Positions 20,301-28,482 of a stretch of 64,000 nucleotides of DNA are shown piece by piece. The stretch is taken from assembly GCF_009497895.1 (NCBI RefSeq), contig NZ_CP033116.1, positions 2,480,001 to 2,544,000 of the forward strand. Reading direction: 5' to 3'. The position numbers and the translations under genes are program-made. Positions within the stretch are counted from its first letter, which is position 1. Each line of letters begins with the position of its first letter. The notes under the pieces were generated by a model. That model had not been told where the DNA came from. It saw only the letters and a program-made list of their open reading frames with translations, and ran no database searches. Source of the DNA: Halopseudomonas pelagia. Its GTDB lineage: Bacteria; Pseudomonadota; Gammaproteobacteria; Pseudomonadales; Pseudomonadaceae.

Positions 20301-21201
20301 ACCAGCCAAACCGGTACAGGCTGCTAGCAGCGACCAGGCCAGAGCTCAGCCGCCAGGCGAATATGCCTTGCCGCTCAGCCTGGTACGCAAACAGGCGGGT
20401 ATTGAAGTGACCTTCTGGCCGGCCTGGGCCGAGCAGGGCGAGGAGGTAGTTGAGCAGCTCTTTGATACCCCGGTGCAGGCTGAACAAGCACATCGCCGCG
20501 GCGTACAGCGATTGCTGTTGCAGGCCCAGGGCGAACAGGCGCGTTTCCTGCGACAGAAACTGTCGGCGTTAAAAGAAGCCGCGATCTATTATCGCGAGTG
20601 GGGCAATCAACAGCAGTTGACCGAAGACCTGTTGCTTGCCTCCATCGACCGGGTATTTCTGCCGGAAGGCGAGCCGCTGCCGCGCGATCCGCAGGCACTA
20701 GCGGATTGTCTGGCCAAAGGCCGCGCGGAATGGGTGCCGACAGCGGAAAGTCTGTCGCGTGAGCTGCTGGCCTTGCTCAAGCAATGGCATGGCGTGCAGA
20801 AGCGCCTCAAAGGCAAGATTGACCTGGCCTGGGCCGTGGCGCTGACCGATATTCGCGGTCAGTTGGAGGGGTTGGTATTCAAGCATTTTGTTCGGGATGT
20901 ACCAGCCCAGTGGCTGAGCCAGTACCCGCGCTATCTGCAAGCTATCGAGCAGCGCTTGGACAAGTTGCCCGGTCAGGTCCAGCGCGACCGCGTCTGGACC
21001 GGTGAGATTCAGCAACTGGTGAGCCAGTATCAGGCCCGCGAACAAAAGCACCGTCAGGAAGGCCGGTGGGACGAGCAGTTGCAGCAGTGGCGCTGGTTAT
21101 TGGAGGAGTACCGGGTATCGCTGTTTGCGCAACAGTTGGGCACCCGCTTCCCCGTATCAGCCAAGCGCCTGGCCAAATTATGGCAGGAGATCGCCGCCTG
21201 A
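17305..21201 (+). CDS. hrpA: ATP-dependent RNA helicase HrpA (DEAH box)
   Basis: A 1,298-residue cytosolic DEAH-box helicase; in E. coli HrpA resolves stalled ribosomes and handles mRNA. Walker A is GETGSGKT (residues 91-98), the DEAH box is at 188-191, followed by SATID and the motif QRKGRCGR. The middle has helicase-associated domains (GRIEDFPFIEPPDGRSI) and the long C-terminal half holds the OB-fold and the DUF3418 region typical of full-length HrpA. An in-frame TTG at 17302 is passed over for the ATG at 17305. Its stop overlaps the start of the next gene by one base (TGATG), which implies coupling. Confidence 0.97.
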   Translation: MTDLNSLVAQLTQAMAADRPRLERQLASLGKKPDAQRLAQWQERFSRSCARVEARGASIPPMRYDDQLPIAERREQIRAAIAEHQVVVIAGETGSGKTTQIPKICLELGRGSHGQIGHTQPRRLAARSVASRVADEIGTPLGELVGFQVRFTDQSKDSTLIKLMTDGILLAETQHDRLLQRYDTLIIDEAHERSLNIDFLLGYLKTILPERPDLKIIITSATIDLQRFSEHFDNAPVIEVSGRAYPVDVWYRPLSAEMDEEGNQVEEDLSIEQGILAALQELEKYERANGKGPGDALIFLPGEREIRDTADYLRKANLRHTEILPLYARLSVAEQQKIFASHAGRRVVLATNVAETSLTVPGIVYVIDPGEARISRYSPRSKVQRLPVEAISQASANQRKGRCGRVAPGICVRLYAEEDFNARPEFTDPEILRTNLAAVILQMLHLRLGRIEDFPFIEPPDGRSISDGFNLLQELGAVDREGVITANGRQLARLPVDPRIGRMLLEASASGSLEEVLIIASALAVQDPRERPLERQQAADQAHAQWKDEGSDFAAFLNLWRGFEEQRQALTQGQLRSWCRRQFLNFMRLREWRETHRQLVLTCKDLELVRNAQPASEDAVHKALLSGLLSQVGNNTEEGDYLGARQRRFMLHPSSALAKKRPNWVMVAELTETRRLYGRLAAKIDPLWVEPLAAHLVKTSHSEPHWEKKRGQVVAFEQVTLYGLIIVPKRKVHFGPIDPVASREIFIRRALVGGEWHGRAAFNKANLQLLAELDELEAKARRRDILVDDETLYTFFDRHVPANVYQLASFERWLKKSQHDQPNLLHMTREDLLKREAGEVTVEQYPDAWRWEQVALPLSYHFEPGHEQDGVSIKVPAALLRQIPAERLDWLVPGLIFDKCVALVRGLPKSLRRNFVPVPDFVRAALERMPFGQGHLAQTLGRELSRMTGTRLDDAAWDDIELEPHLRMRIEVVDADGKVIASGRDHSALCSQLAGQPQAPAKPVQAASSDQARAQPPGEYALPLSLVRKQAGIEVTFWPAWAEQGEEVVEQLFDTPVQAEQAHRRGVQRLLLQAQGEQARFLRQKLSALKEAAIYYREWGNQQQLTEDLLLASIDRVFLPEGEPLPRDPQALADCLAKGRAEWVPTAESLSRELLALLKQWHGVQKRLKGKIDLAWAVALTDIRGQLEGLVFKHFVRDVPAQWLSQYPRYLQAIEQRLDKLPGQVQRDRVWTGEIQQLVSQYQAREQKHRQEGRWDEQLQQWRWLLEEYRVSLFAQQLGTRFPVSAKRLAKLWQEIAA

Positions 21202-22106
21202 TGGTCGATATTCTCAGTTCGACCCTGCAGCTGGAAGCGGCCCCTGGCATCGTTCTGCATGTACAACGTTTTCGACCAGAAGGCGGCGGTACACCGATGC
21301 TGCTGGTGCACGGGTTGGTAGAGGACGGGCGGATATTCTATTCACAGTCGGGTAAAGGCCTGGCGCCCTGGCTGGCACAACAGGGCTATGACGTCTTTGT
21401 GCCGGATCTGCGCGGTCGTGGGCAAAGTACCCCGGCGCTGGAACCCGGTATGCAGATCACCCAGCAGCAGCTGATTACCGAAGACATGCCGGCGCTGTTT
21501 GATCTGATTGAACGTGAGTATCCTGGTCAGACGTTTTTCGCTGCCACACATTCATGGGGCGGAATCTGGTTGGCTAGCGCGCTGATTCGTCAGCCGCACT
21601 ATCTGCCGCGGGTCGCCGGTATGGTGCACTTCGGTTGCAAGCGAGTGATCTACCAGCGCAGCCTGCGCAAACGTATCATGATCGATCTATTGTGGGGCAG
21701 GGTGGCCGGACTATTGGGCCGCCTCAAGGGCTTTATTCCGGCGCGTTCACTGGGCGCCGGTTCTGCGGACGAGTCCTGCGCGCTGCACCGTGACAATCTG
21801 GCGTGGATGAACGGCGGTGAATGGCGTGATCTGGAGGACGGATTCGACTATGCTTTGTCATTGGACGCTTTGCACTGGCCGCCGGGTCTGTATCTGGCTG
21901 GCAAACATGACCTTTATTTGGGCCATGTTGATGACGTGAAAGCCTTCGCCCGGGAACTGGGCAAACATGATGCACAGATTGTATTGCTGGAGAAAGGCAC
22001 TGGATGCTCCAGAGACTACGGTCATAACGATATGCTGACACACGCAAATGCGCGGGATGACCACTTTCCCCTGGTCCGTTCCTGGCTATTGCAGCACAGC
22101 AACTAA
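21201..22106 (+). CDS. alpha/beta-fold hydrolase
   Basis: A 301-residue serine hydrolase. It shows MLLVHGLVEDGRIF (oxyanion side), PDLRGRGQSTP, and the nucleophile region AATHSWGGIW, in which the usual first Gly of GxSxG is Thr. The late acid/His elements are GKHDLYLGHVDDV and RDYGHNDM. The ATG at 21201 shares its A with the hrpA stop codon; AGGAGA precedes by 11 bases. A longer frame from 21066 lies inside hrpA and is rejected. In P. aeruginosa an alpha/beta hydrolase is at the same place (from memory). Substrate unknown, perhaps an ester or acyl compound, given the fatty-acid neighbours. Confidence 0.85.
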   Translation: MVDILSSTLQLEAAPGIVLHVQRFRPEGGGTPMLLVHGLVEDGRIFYSQSGKGLAPWLAQQGYDVFVPDLRGRGQSTPALEPGMQITQQQLITEDMPALFDLIEREYPGQTFFAATHSWGGIWLASALIRQPHYLPRVAGMVHFGCKRVIYQRSLRKRIMIDLLWGRVAGLLGRLKGFIPARSLGAGSADESCALHRDNLAWMNGGEWRDLEDGFDYALSLDALHWPPGLYLAGKHDLYLGHVDDVKAFARELGKHDAQIVLLEKGTGCSRDYGHNDMLTHANARDDHFPLVRSWLLQHSN

Positions 22107-22193
22107 CTTATTCATGGACAGTCAGCCAATAGCGCGCTGTTCAGGCATTACCTCGATTGGTGATGCATTGCCCATAACAGAAGAGGACCGACC

Positions 22194-23315
22194 GTGCAGA
22201 AAGTCGTGATCAGCGGAACAGGTTTGTACACCCCGAGCAGCAGCATCAGCAACGAAGAGTTGGTTGCCAGCTTCAATGGCTATGTCGAGCAATTCAATAG
22301 CCGCAATGCCGCTGCCATTGAGGCAGGGACCGTCACCGCGTTGGCGCCGTCCAGTACCGATTTCATCGAGAAGGCCTCGGGCATCAAGAGCCGCTTCGTG
22401 ATGAACAAGAGCGGCATTCTAGATATCAACCGCATGAAGCCGGATATCCCAGAGCGCAGCAATGAAGAATGGTCGATCCTCTGCGAGATGGCCGTCAAAG
22501 CCGCTACTGACGCCCTGGCTCGCGCTGGCCGTACTGCCGCGGATATAGATGGAGTGATCGTTGCCTGCTCCAATCTGCAGCGCGCCTACCCGGCGATTGC
22601 AGTAGAGGTGCAGGAAGCATTGGGCATTGAAGGCTTCGGCTTCGATATGAATGTTGCCTGCTCGTCGGCGACCTTCGGTATTCAGGTCGCCGCCAATTCG
22701 GTGCAGCTCGGCCAGGCCCGCGCTATTTTGATGGTCAACCCGGAAATCTGTACCGGCCACATGAACTTCTGTGACCGCGATAGTCACTTTATCTTCGGTG
22801 ACGCCTGCACAGCGGTGATCGTTGAACGCGCCGATCAGGCCGTGTCCGATTGCCAGTTCGACATCCTCGGCACCAAGCTGCTGACCAAGTTCTCCAACAA
22901 CATCCGCAACAACTTCGGCTTCCTCAACCGCGCCGACGATAGCGGTGTGGGCAAGGATGACAAGCTTTTTGTTCAGCAAGGCCGCAAGGTGTTCAAGGAT
23001 GTATGCCCGATGGTGGCAGAACTGATCGGCGAGCATCTACAGGAATTCAATTTGCCGGTGAGCGATATCCGCCGGTTCTGGTTGCACCAGGCCAACCTGA
23101 ACATGAATATGCTGATCGCCCGCAAGCTGCTGGGCCGTGACCCGGAGGCGCATGAGGCACCCGTGGTGCTGGATGAGTACGCCAACACCAGTTCGGCCGG
23201 CTCGATCATCGCCTTCCACAAGCACCAGGATGATCTACCCAGCGGCAGCCATGGGGTCATCTGCTCCTTTGGCGCGGGTTACTCCATTGGCAGCGTGATC
23301 GTGCGCAAGCATTAA
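22194..23315 (+). CDS. 3-oxoacyl-ACP synthase III-type enzyme (PA3286-like)
   Basis: A 373-residue thiolase-fold condensing enzyme. The triad of KASIII enzymes is complete: Cys156 (NVACSSATF), His298 (WLHQANLNM) and Asn331 (DEYANTSSAG). Start is GTG with AGAGGA upstream. It is longer than FabH (about 320). The P. aeruginosa gene in the same context, PA3286, is known to use acyl-CoA from beta-oxidation as primer for fatty-acid synthesis; the nearby FadD ligases fit such a shunt. The next gene starts immediately after its stop codon with no gap. Confidence 0.9.
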   Translation: MQKVVISGTGLYTPSSSISNEELVASFNGYVEQFNSRNAAAIEAGTVTALAPSSTDFIEKASGIKSRFVMNKSGILDINRMKPDIPERSNEEWSILCEMAVKAATDALARAGRTAADIDGVIVACSNLQRAYPAIAVEVQEALGIEGFGFDMNVACSSATFGIQVAANSVQLGQARAILMVNPEICTGHMNFCDRDSHFIFGDACTAVIVERADQAVSDCQFDILGTKLLTKFSNNIRNNFGFLNRADDSGVGKDDKLFVQQGRKVFKDVCPMVAELIGEHLQEFNLPVSDIRRFWLHQANLNMNMLIARKLLGRDPEAHEAPVVLDEYANTSSAGSIIAFHKHQDDLPSGSHGVICSFGAGYSIGSVIVRKH

Positions 23316-23927
23316 ATGAAAGAGCTGGATGACGAGGCGTTGGTGGCGCTGCTGCTCAAGGGCGACCAGCCTGCTTTTCGTCATCTGGTCTATCGCTATC
23401 AAGGCGCGATGCGCGCAGTTGCTGTGGCGATTGTCGGTAGCTCACTGGCCGATGAAGTGGTGCAGGACAGCTGGTTGGCCGTGGTCAGGCACCTGCACAG
23501 TTTTGCTGGCCGGTCCACGCTGAAAACCTGGTTGATTACCGTTACAGCCAACACCGCGAAAACCCGGTTGAAGCAGCAGCGGCGGCAGGTGCAGCTGGAT
23601 GACCGGAGCGGGCCGCACGGCTCTGTAGACGCTGACCGTTTCCTGGCCGACGGCCATTGGCGCGATGCTCCAGCGTCCTGGCACAGCGACTCACCCGAGG
23701 AGCTGCTGTGCGAACAGCAATTGGCTGAATGCCTGGAACATACCCTTGCGTCCCTGTCTGAATTGCAACGTAGCGTGCTAGTGCTGCGGGAGCGTCAGGG
23801 TATTGAGTTGGCCGACATCTGTAATCTTCTGGATATTTCACTCTCCAATGCTCGTGTGTTATTGCACCGTGCCCGCTTGAGCGTGTTCGCTACCCTTGAA
23901 CACTACGAGGTGACCGGAGAATGTTGA
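23316..23927 (+). CDS. ECF-type RNA polymerase sigma factor
   Basis: A 203-residue sigma-70 group 4 factor. Region 2 is at the N-terminus (FRHLVYRYQGAMRAVAVAI, DEVVQDSWLAVVRHL, STLKTWLITVTANTAKTRLK) and region 4 near the end (LSELQRSVLVLRERQGIELA, LDISLSNARVLLHRAR). The ATG begins directly after the KASIII stop codon, and its end overlaps the anti-sigma gene by 7 bases, so three genes are likely co-transcribed. The stimulus and regulon are unknown. Confidence 0.93.
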   Translation: MKELDDEALVALLLKGDQPAFRHLVYRYQGAMRAVAVAIVGSSLADEVVQDSWLAVVRHLHSFAGRSTLKTWLITVTANTAKTRLKQQRRQVQLDDRSGPHGSVDADRFLADGHWRDAPASWHSDSPEELLCEQQLAECLEHTLASLSELQRSVLVLRERQGIELADICNLLDISLSNARVLLHRARLSVFATLEHYEVTGEC

Positions 23928-24154
23928 GTTGCAAAGACCTGGTGATGCATTCCAGCGATCTGCTTGATGGCCAATTAAGCTTTCGGCGGCAGCTGGCTGT
24001 GCGAGCGCATCTGGCTATTTGCTGGAAATGCCGCCGCTTTATTGGTCAATTGCGTATGGCTCAGCAGGTCATACGTGCGCTGCCTGAAGATCCCATACCT
24101 AACGTGGATACACTCGCGCAGAACCTGGCGGAGCTGCAACGGGGCGGCCGTTGA
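23921..24154 (+). CDS. small zinc-finger anti-sigma factor
   Basis: A 77-residue protein with the zinc-binding anti-sigma signature: Cys4, His13-type ligands at the start (CKDLVMHSSDLLDG) and HLAICWKC (H-x3-C-x2-C). It has no transmembrane helix, so it should act in the cytosol. Translation overlaps the end of the sigma gene, which supports a pair. Such soluble ZAS proteins often sense redox state by Zn loss; that is a family inference. Confidence 0.85.
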   Translation: MLSCKDLVMHSSDLLDGQLSFRRQLAVRAHLAICWKCRRFIGQLRMAQQVIRALPEDPIPNVDTLAQNLAELQRGGR

Positions 24155-24501
24155 AACCCGTGAAAAGGTGGTAGGCTTGCCAATGATGGAGCGGACTGTC
24201 TCGATATTGTCTTCCAGTTGTCATGGCCCTGACACACCGCTGGCACACCATGGCATCTGATTCATTCGGCTGCTGCCGCCTGTTTCACTTTGTGCACTGC
24301 TCCTTAAGCCCCACTTCGGTGGGGTTTTTTTTAATCCCCTTGATTCGTCCTGTATTGCCTGGAGCGTTAAAAGTTCCTTGGAAATTTAAAACTTCATCTG
24401 ACAGTAACCGTTTGGTCATCTGGGATTTCCATAATCGCTCCAGTCGAAACAACGACGTCACGTCACCTGAGCTGGCGTTTAAAAAACCTAGGAGATTACT
24501 G
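24155..24501 (+). promoter_or_regulatory. gap between anti-sigma gene and porin with terminator and porin leader
   Basis: 347 bases without a credible gene. It contains the terminator at 24309-24332 and then an AT-rich stretch (24360-24480) that should hold the porin promoter. GGAGA at 24490-24494, 7 bases before the ATG, is the porin ribosome site. Confidence 0.55.
24309..24332 (+). terminator. intrinsic terminator
   Basis: CCCCAC, a TTCG tetraloop and GTGGGG, followed by eight T. It ends the KASIII/sigma/anti-sigma transcript. Confidence 0.93.
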
Positions 24502-25542
24502 ATGAATAAGAAGCTGCTTGCGATTGTTGTTGGGGCTGCTGCCGCCATGCCGATGATGGCCATGGCCGATGTGAACGTCTACGGTCGTGCACACGTGTCC
24601 GTTGACTTTCTGGACGATGGCGCTGATTACTCCGAGACCAACCTTTCCAGCAACTCTTCGCGCCTGGGCTTCAAGGGCGATCATGAGATCAACCCGAACC
24701 TGACCGCTTTCTTTCAAATTGAACAGCAAATCGATTTCGGCACCGATAACGGCAGTTCTTTTAACACTCGTGACACTTTCGTCGGTCTTGGTGGCAACTT
24801 TGGTGCCGTGCGCATGGGTCGTTTCGACAGCCCATTCAAGGCAGCACGTGGCCCAGCCAATCTGTTCGGTGACCAGGTCGGTGATATGCGTAACCTGACT
24901 CGTGTTGGTAATGCCCGTTTCGACGAGCGTTATGACAACACAGTCGAGTACACCACTCCTGACTTCAGCGGTTTCACTGGTAAGTTGGGCTACTCGGTGC
25001 ATGAAACTACCGTGAACGAGCAGGATGTCGACACCGACACCATCAGCACCTCCTTGAACTATGCCGGTTCACTTGTCGAAGCCGCTATCGCTTATGAGCA
25101 GGCTGAAGAAGATACCGGTCGTGGCGAGCGTGAAGGTGTACGTCTGGCCGGCGCTTACAAGATCACCGACGCAATCAAGGCTGTAGCCTTCTATCAGACA
25201 GTTGATTACAAAAACGACGCTGTTACTGAAGAAGTGCGTGATCAACTGACTGCCGATACTTTGGGTCTGGGTGCTGAGTTCAAAGTCGCTTCCAATACTG
25301 CCCTCAAAGGAATGTGGATGACTCGCGAATCAGATGCGGATAACTTCGACAGCGACATGTGGGTTGTTGGCGTAGAGCACAAGCTGGACAAAGCCGTACG
25401 CGTTTATGCCAACTACGCGCTGGTTGATAACGAAGATAATGCTGCTCTGACTCCTTGGGGCCAGGCTCGTACTGCCAGCCCAGACGGCACTGCTGGTGAA
25501 GAAGCCACAGGTTTGTCAGTAGGTCTGCGCTACGATTTCTGA
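24502..25542 (+). CDS. Gram-negative general porin
   Basis: A 346-residue outer-membrane beta-barrel. The signal peptide MNKKLLAIVVGAAAAMPMMA is cut after AMA, leaving DVNVYGRAHVS, a classic start for porins of the OmpC/Omp32 type (Porin_4). Strand signatures include SRLGFKGDHEINPNLTAFFQ, FVGLGGNFGAVRMGRFDSPF (the loop-3 entry), and the C-terminal GLSVGLRYDF, which ends in Phe as BAM substrates do. The reading frame is open much further upstream but GGAGA and the signal peptide set the ATG at 24502. A perfect terminator follows. The codon use seems that of a highly expressed gene. Confidence 0.93.
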   Translation: MNKKLLAIVVGAAAAMPMMAMADVNVYGRAHVSVDFLDDGADYSETNLSSNSSRLGFKGDHEINPNLTAFFQIEQQIDFGTDNGSSFNTRDTFVGLGGNFGAVRMGRFDSPFKAARGPANLFGDQVGDMRNLTRVGNARFDERYDNTVEYTTPDFSGFTGKLGYSVHETTVNEQDVDTDTISTSLNYAGSLVEAAIAYEQAEEDTGRGEREGVRLAGAYKITDAIKAVAFYQTVDYKNDAVTEEVRDQLTADTLGLGAEFKVASNTALKGMWMTRESDADNFDSDMWVVGVEHKLDKAVRVYANYALVDNEDNAALTPWGQARTASPDGTAGEEATGLSVGLRYDF

Positions 25543-25562
25543 TCTAGCGGTAGCGTTGTAAT

Positions 25563-25598
25563 ACAAAAGGGTTGTGCCGAGAGGCACAACCCTTTTGT
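25563..25598 (+). terminator. strong terminator after the porin gene
   Basis: A perfect 16-base-pair stem (25563-25578 with 25583-25598) with a GAGA loop. The A-run and T-run of the two arms let it act in both directions. Confidence 0.92.
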
Positions 25599-25697
25599 CA
25601 TCTTACTGACATCTTACCGTCTTATTATCGCCTTCAACCGCTCTGCGGAAGCTTGTCCCTTTCTTAATTCTATTTGCAGCTATATCAAGGAGTTGTC

Positions 25698-26393
25698 ATG
25701 CGAAGTCTGTTCGTTGTCGCTGTTGCCTGTATGCTCGCCGCCTGTGCCCAGCGAGAGCCGGTGAAACTCTATTCCGGTGCCGAGCAATCGACCGGGCAGA
25801 TTGTCGTCGTGGAGATGCCCTACACCCTGGAAGTGTTGAACATCAATGGTCAGCCAGTTCCTGCGGCCAATAGCATGACCGGTAATCGTGACCGCAAGCT
25901 GCACCTGCAACCCGGCCAGTATCGTATCAATGCTTATTACGAAGATGTCTACGACATTGGCGGCGGCTTGAGCCATGAAGTGGTGCGCACGCGCAGTGCG
26001 ACCTTCATGATTGACGGCAAGGCGGGCGACGTCTGGACGCTGGGCTTTGATGCGCCGGAAAACCTGGCTGAGGCACAGGCAATGGAAGACAACTTTGCTG
26101 GTTGGGCGCAGAACACGCGGACAGGTCAGCGCAATCCCACTGAGCCGGGCCCTGCCTATGTTTCCCTGGTAGGCCAGTTGATGGGTGGTGGCAACTCACC
26201 GACTTATTCCGAAGAGGTCAAGCCGCTGGGCGCTCAAGTAGCTGCGACGCCAGCGCCTATGGCTCCATCACAGGCACCAGCTGCGCAGCAGACCCTGCCG
26301 CATTCTGACGCTACTCTGACGACCCTTCAGCAACTGTGGTTGCTGCTCAGCCCAGAGAGCCGCAAGGCGTTTTTGCAGTGGGCCGAAGAGTAA
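25698..26393 (+). CDS. DUF2057 family lipoprotein
   Basis: A 231-residue exported lipoprotein. The signal peptide ends in a lipobox MLAACA with Cys about residue 17. The mature part starts with a beta-rich domain containing GQIVVVEMPYTLEVLNINGQ and DRKLHLQPGQYRI, as in DUF2057 (YccT-like), then a Pro/Ala/Gln-rich linker (TPAPMAPSQAPAAQQ) and a short helix at the end, SPESRKAFLQWAEE. GAG before the ATG (AAGGAGTTGTC) supports this start over the in-frame codon at 25674. Function unknown. Confidence 0.8.
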   Translation: MRSLFVVAVACMLAACAQREPVKLYSGAEQSTGQIVVVEMPYTLEVLNINGQPVPAANSMTGNRDRKLHLQPGQYRINAYYEDVYDIGGGLSHEVVRTRSATFMIDGKAGDVWTLGFDAPENLAEAQAMEDNFAGWAQNTRTGQRNPTEPGPAYVSLVGQLMGGGNSPTYSEEVKPLGAQVAATPAPMAPSQAPAAQQTLPHSDATLTTLQQLWLLLSPESRKAFLQWAEE

Positions 26394-26410
26394 AGCCCGC
26401 ATCAGAGTTG

Positions 26411-26437
26411 AAAACCCTGCCTTGGCGGGGTTTTTTT
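26411..26437 (+). terminator. intrinsic terminator after the DUF2057 gene
   Basis: AAAACCCTGCC and GGCGGGG followed by seven T, a short-loop stem typical for this genome's other terminators. Confidence 0.85.
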
Positions 26438-26468
26438 ATGGGTGTTTGTTGGGGCGGAAAGTCAGAAT

Positions 26469-26606
26469 GGATTCCCGCCTTCGCGGGAATGACGGTGGAA
26501 GTACGAGAATGACGGGGGCAGTGCGGGAATGGCGGTGGCTGTGCGGGAATGGCGGTGGAAGCACGGGAATGACAGAGGTGGAGCGGAATGACAGGGGGAA
26601 CGACTG
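26469..26606. repeat. REP palindrome followed by a degenerate 20-bp tandem repeat
   Basis: A REP-like palindrome GATTCCCGCC/TTC/GCGGGAATGACGG (26469-26495) leads into six consecutive degenerate copies of a 20-base unit that starts at 26485, 26505, 26525, 26545, 26565 and 26585. Each unit has the core GGGAATGAC or GGGAATGGC then GGTGG-type sequence. The units look like an expansion of the right arm of the REP element. The whole gap 26394-26752 holds no credible gene; open frames inside it are translated repeat. Confidence 0.85.
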
Positions 26607-26752
26607 AGCGGATGAGGGCGATAAGACGTACGGGGCTGACGGAGGGGCGGGATTGAGGGAGTGAGTCGCAACGGAAATTATAAGTGGCAAAACGGTCTGC
26701 TGATGAGCGTACATTGCTGCGAAGATCCGGCGCGGTGTGGCATGCTGTGCTG

Positions 26753-27877
26753 ATGAAAATACGCCAACTCGCCGCCATTGAAGAGGTCTCCGCTGAACAG
26801 TGGGATGGCCTGTTGACTAACGACTATCCGTTTATCCGCCATGCTTTCCTGGCCGCACTGGAAGCCAGTGGCTCGGTGGGTGTGGAACAAGGTTGGGAGC
26901 CAGCACATTTGCTGGTCGTTAACGCCGATAACAGCCTGCAGGCGGCTTTGCCGCTGTACCGCAAGATGCACTCCTACGGCGAATACGTGTTCGACTTTCA
27001 GTGGGCGCAGGCTTGGGAGCGGGCAGGGCAGGACTACTATCCCAAGCTGCTCGCCGCCATTCCCTACTCTCCGGTTCAAGGCCCGCGTCTGTTGGCTCGC
27101 TGCGAAACCAGCCGCGATCTGCTGCTGGAATACATCGATGACAATCTGTTGCAAAAGCAGTCATCGGGTGCGCACTTGCTGTTCAATCTCGGTGAAGAAA
27201 ATATCAGCTTGCAAGCTGCCGGCTGGGTTCAGCGACTGGGTTGCCAGTTTCACTGGTTCAACCGCGGTTATCAGCACTTTGACGATTTTCTCGGTGCGTG
27301 CAATTCACGCAAGCGCAAAAATTTCCGCAAGGAACGGCAAGCTGTGGAAGCGCAGGGCATCAGCTTTCAATGGTTGTCTGGCGCGCAGCTGACGGCGCAG
27401 GTGTGGGACAGGTTCTATCCGTTCTATGCCGCCACTTACCTCAAACGCGGCCAACATCCCTACCTGACTCCGGCGTTCTTCCGAATGCTGGGCGACTCCA
27501 TGCCCGATGCCATCCGCCTGGTCTTCGCCCGGCATGATGACCGCGATGTAGCAGGTGCATTTTTTCTGGCGGATAGTAACGCATTGTACGGACGCTACTG
27601 GGGCTGTCTGGAGGAATATGACCGGTTGCACTTCGAAACCTGTTTCTATCAGGGCATGGAGCGGTGCATTGTCGAAGGCCTGGCACGCTTCGATGCCGGT
27701 GCGCAGGGCGAGCACAAACTAATACGGGGTTTCGAGCCGGTGCTGACGCAATCCTGGCACAAACTGCAGGAGCCTCTGCACGCAGCGGTGGCGGATTTTC
27801 TGGTGCGTGAGCGAGAGGGTGTGCAGGCTTATCATCTGGAAGCGCGGGGCTATCTGCCCTATCGGCAAGCCGAGTAG
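26753..27877 (+). CDS. FemAB-like/GNAT-fold protein (DUF482, 'peptidogalycan biosynthesis' family)
   Basis: A 374-residue cytosolic protein of the PF04339 FemAB-like family; it probably has two GNAT-type folds. Motifs are WDGLLTNDYPFIRHAFLAAL at the N-terminus, PLYRKMHSYGEYVFDFQWAQ, YYPKLLAAIPYSPVQGPRLL, and late GRYWGCLEEYDRLHFETCFY, all typical for the family. Aminoacyl or acyl transfer is assumed from the fold, not shown. Start: the ATG at 26753 gives MKIRQL; the frame extends 23 codons upstream through repeat sequence, which is rejected. Its convergent neighbour ppiA ends 24 bases away. Confidence 0.85.
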   Translation: MKIRQLAAIEEVSAEQWDGLLTNDYPFIRHAFLAALEASGSVGVEQGWEPAHLLVVNADNSLQAALPLYRKMHSYGEYVFDFQWAQAWERAGQDYYPKLLAAIPYSPVQGPRLLARCETSRDLLLEYIDDNLLQKQSSGAHLLFNLGEENISLQAAGWVQRLGCQFHWFNRGYQHFDDFLGACNSRKRKNFRKERQAVEAQGISFQWLSGAQLTAQVWDRFYPFYAATYLKRGQHPYLTPAFFRMLGDSMPDAIRLVFARHDDRDVAGAFFLADSNALYGRYWGCLEEYDRLHFETCFYQGMERCIVEGLARFDAGAQGEHKLIRGFEPVLTQSWHKLQEPLHAAVADFLVREREGVQAYHLEARGYLPYRQAE

Positions 27878-27901
27878 GGCAGATCCGCCGCTGCAGCAGG
27901 A

Positions 27902-28468
27902 TTACTCTTCGGAAGCTTCTACGCGCTTGGCGCTGATGATGGTGACAGGGCTACTGGGAACGTTCTGGTGCATGCCCTGGGTGCTGGTGGGTACCTTGGC
28001 AATGGTCTCTACTACGTGTTGGCCATCGACCACTTCACCGAAAACCGCATAACCGAAATCACGACCGCCATGGTTGAGGAAGTCATTGCTGCCCAGGTTG
28101 ATAAAGAATTGGCTGGTGGCACTGTCCACTACCTGAGTGCGAGCCATGGCCAACGTATAGCGCTTGTTCAGCAGGCCATTATCCGCCTCGTTCTTGATCG
28201 GCTGGCCCACATCACGCTGGCGCATGTCAGGGGTGAATCCACCGCCTTGAATCATGAAACCGGGAATAACTCGATGGAAGATCAGCCCGTCATAATGGCC
28301 CGCGTTAGCGTAGCGCAGGAAGTTCTCAACGCTGATCGGCGCCTTCTCGGCATAGAGTTCAATCAGCATGTCGCCATGACTGGTTTCCAGCATGACGCGC
28401 GGATTTTCCGCCGCAGCAGTGGTAGCAAACATCAACAGGGCACAGGCGCCAATCAGGCGTTTCAACAT
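27902..28468 (-). CDS. ppiA: periplasmic peptidyl-prolyl cis-trans isomerase (cyclophilin)
   Basis: A 188-residue cyclophilin that speeds proline isomerisation in periplasmic proteins. The signal peptide [20 protein letters not shown] is followed by [19 protein letters not shown]. The active-site region [16 protein letters not shown] holds the catalytic Arg; [14 protein letters not shown] and [12 protein letters not shown] follow. It is 14 bases downstream of the alpha/beta hydrolase gene and may be co-transcribed with it. Confidence 0.95.
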   Translation of the reverse strand: MLKRLIGACALLMFATTAAAENPRVMLETSHGDMLIELYAEKAPISVENFLRYANAGHYDGLIFHRVIPGFMIQGGGFTPDMRQRDVGQPIKNEADNGLLNKRYTLAMARTQVVDSATSQFFINLGSNDFLNHGGRDFGYAVFGEVVDGQHVVETIAKVPTSTQGMHQNVPSSPVTIISAKRVEASEE

Positions 28469-28482
28469 TGTTATTCTCCGTT

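Noticed and set aside
26422..26778. Open frames on both strands with MDSRLRGNDGG-like residues
   Set aside because: Translated REP and 20-bp repeats; no ribosome site and no family pattern. The same holds for frames at 33068-33570 and 37094-37610.
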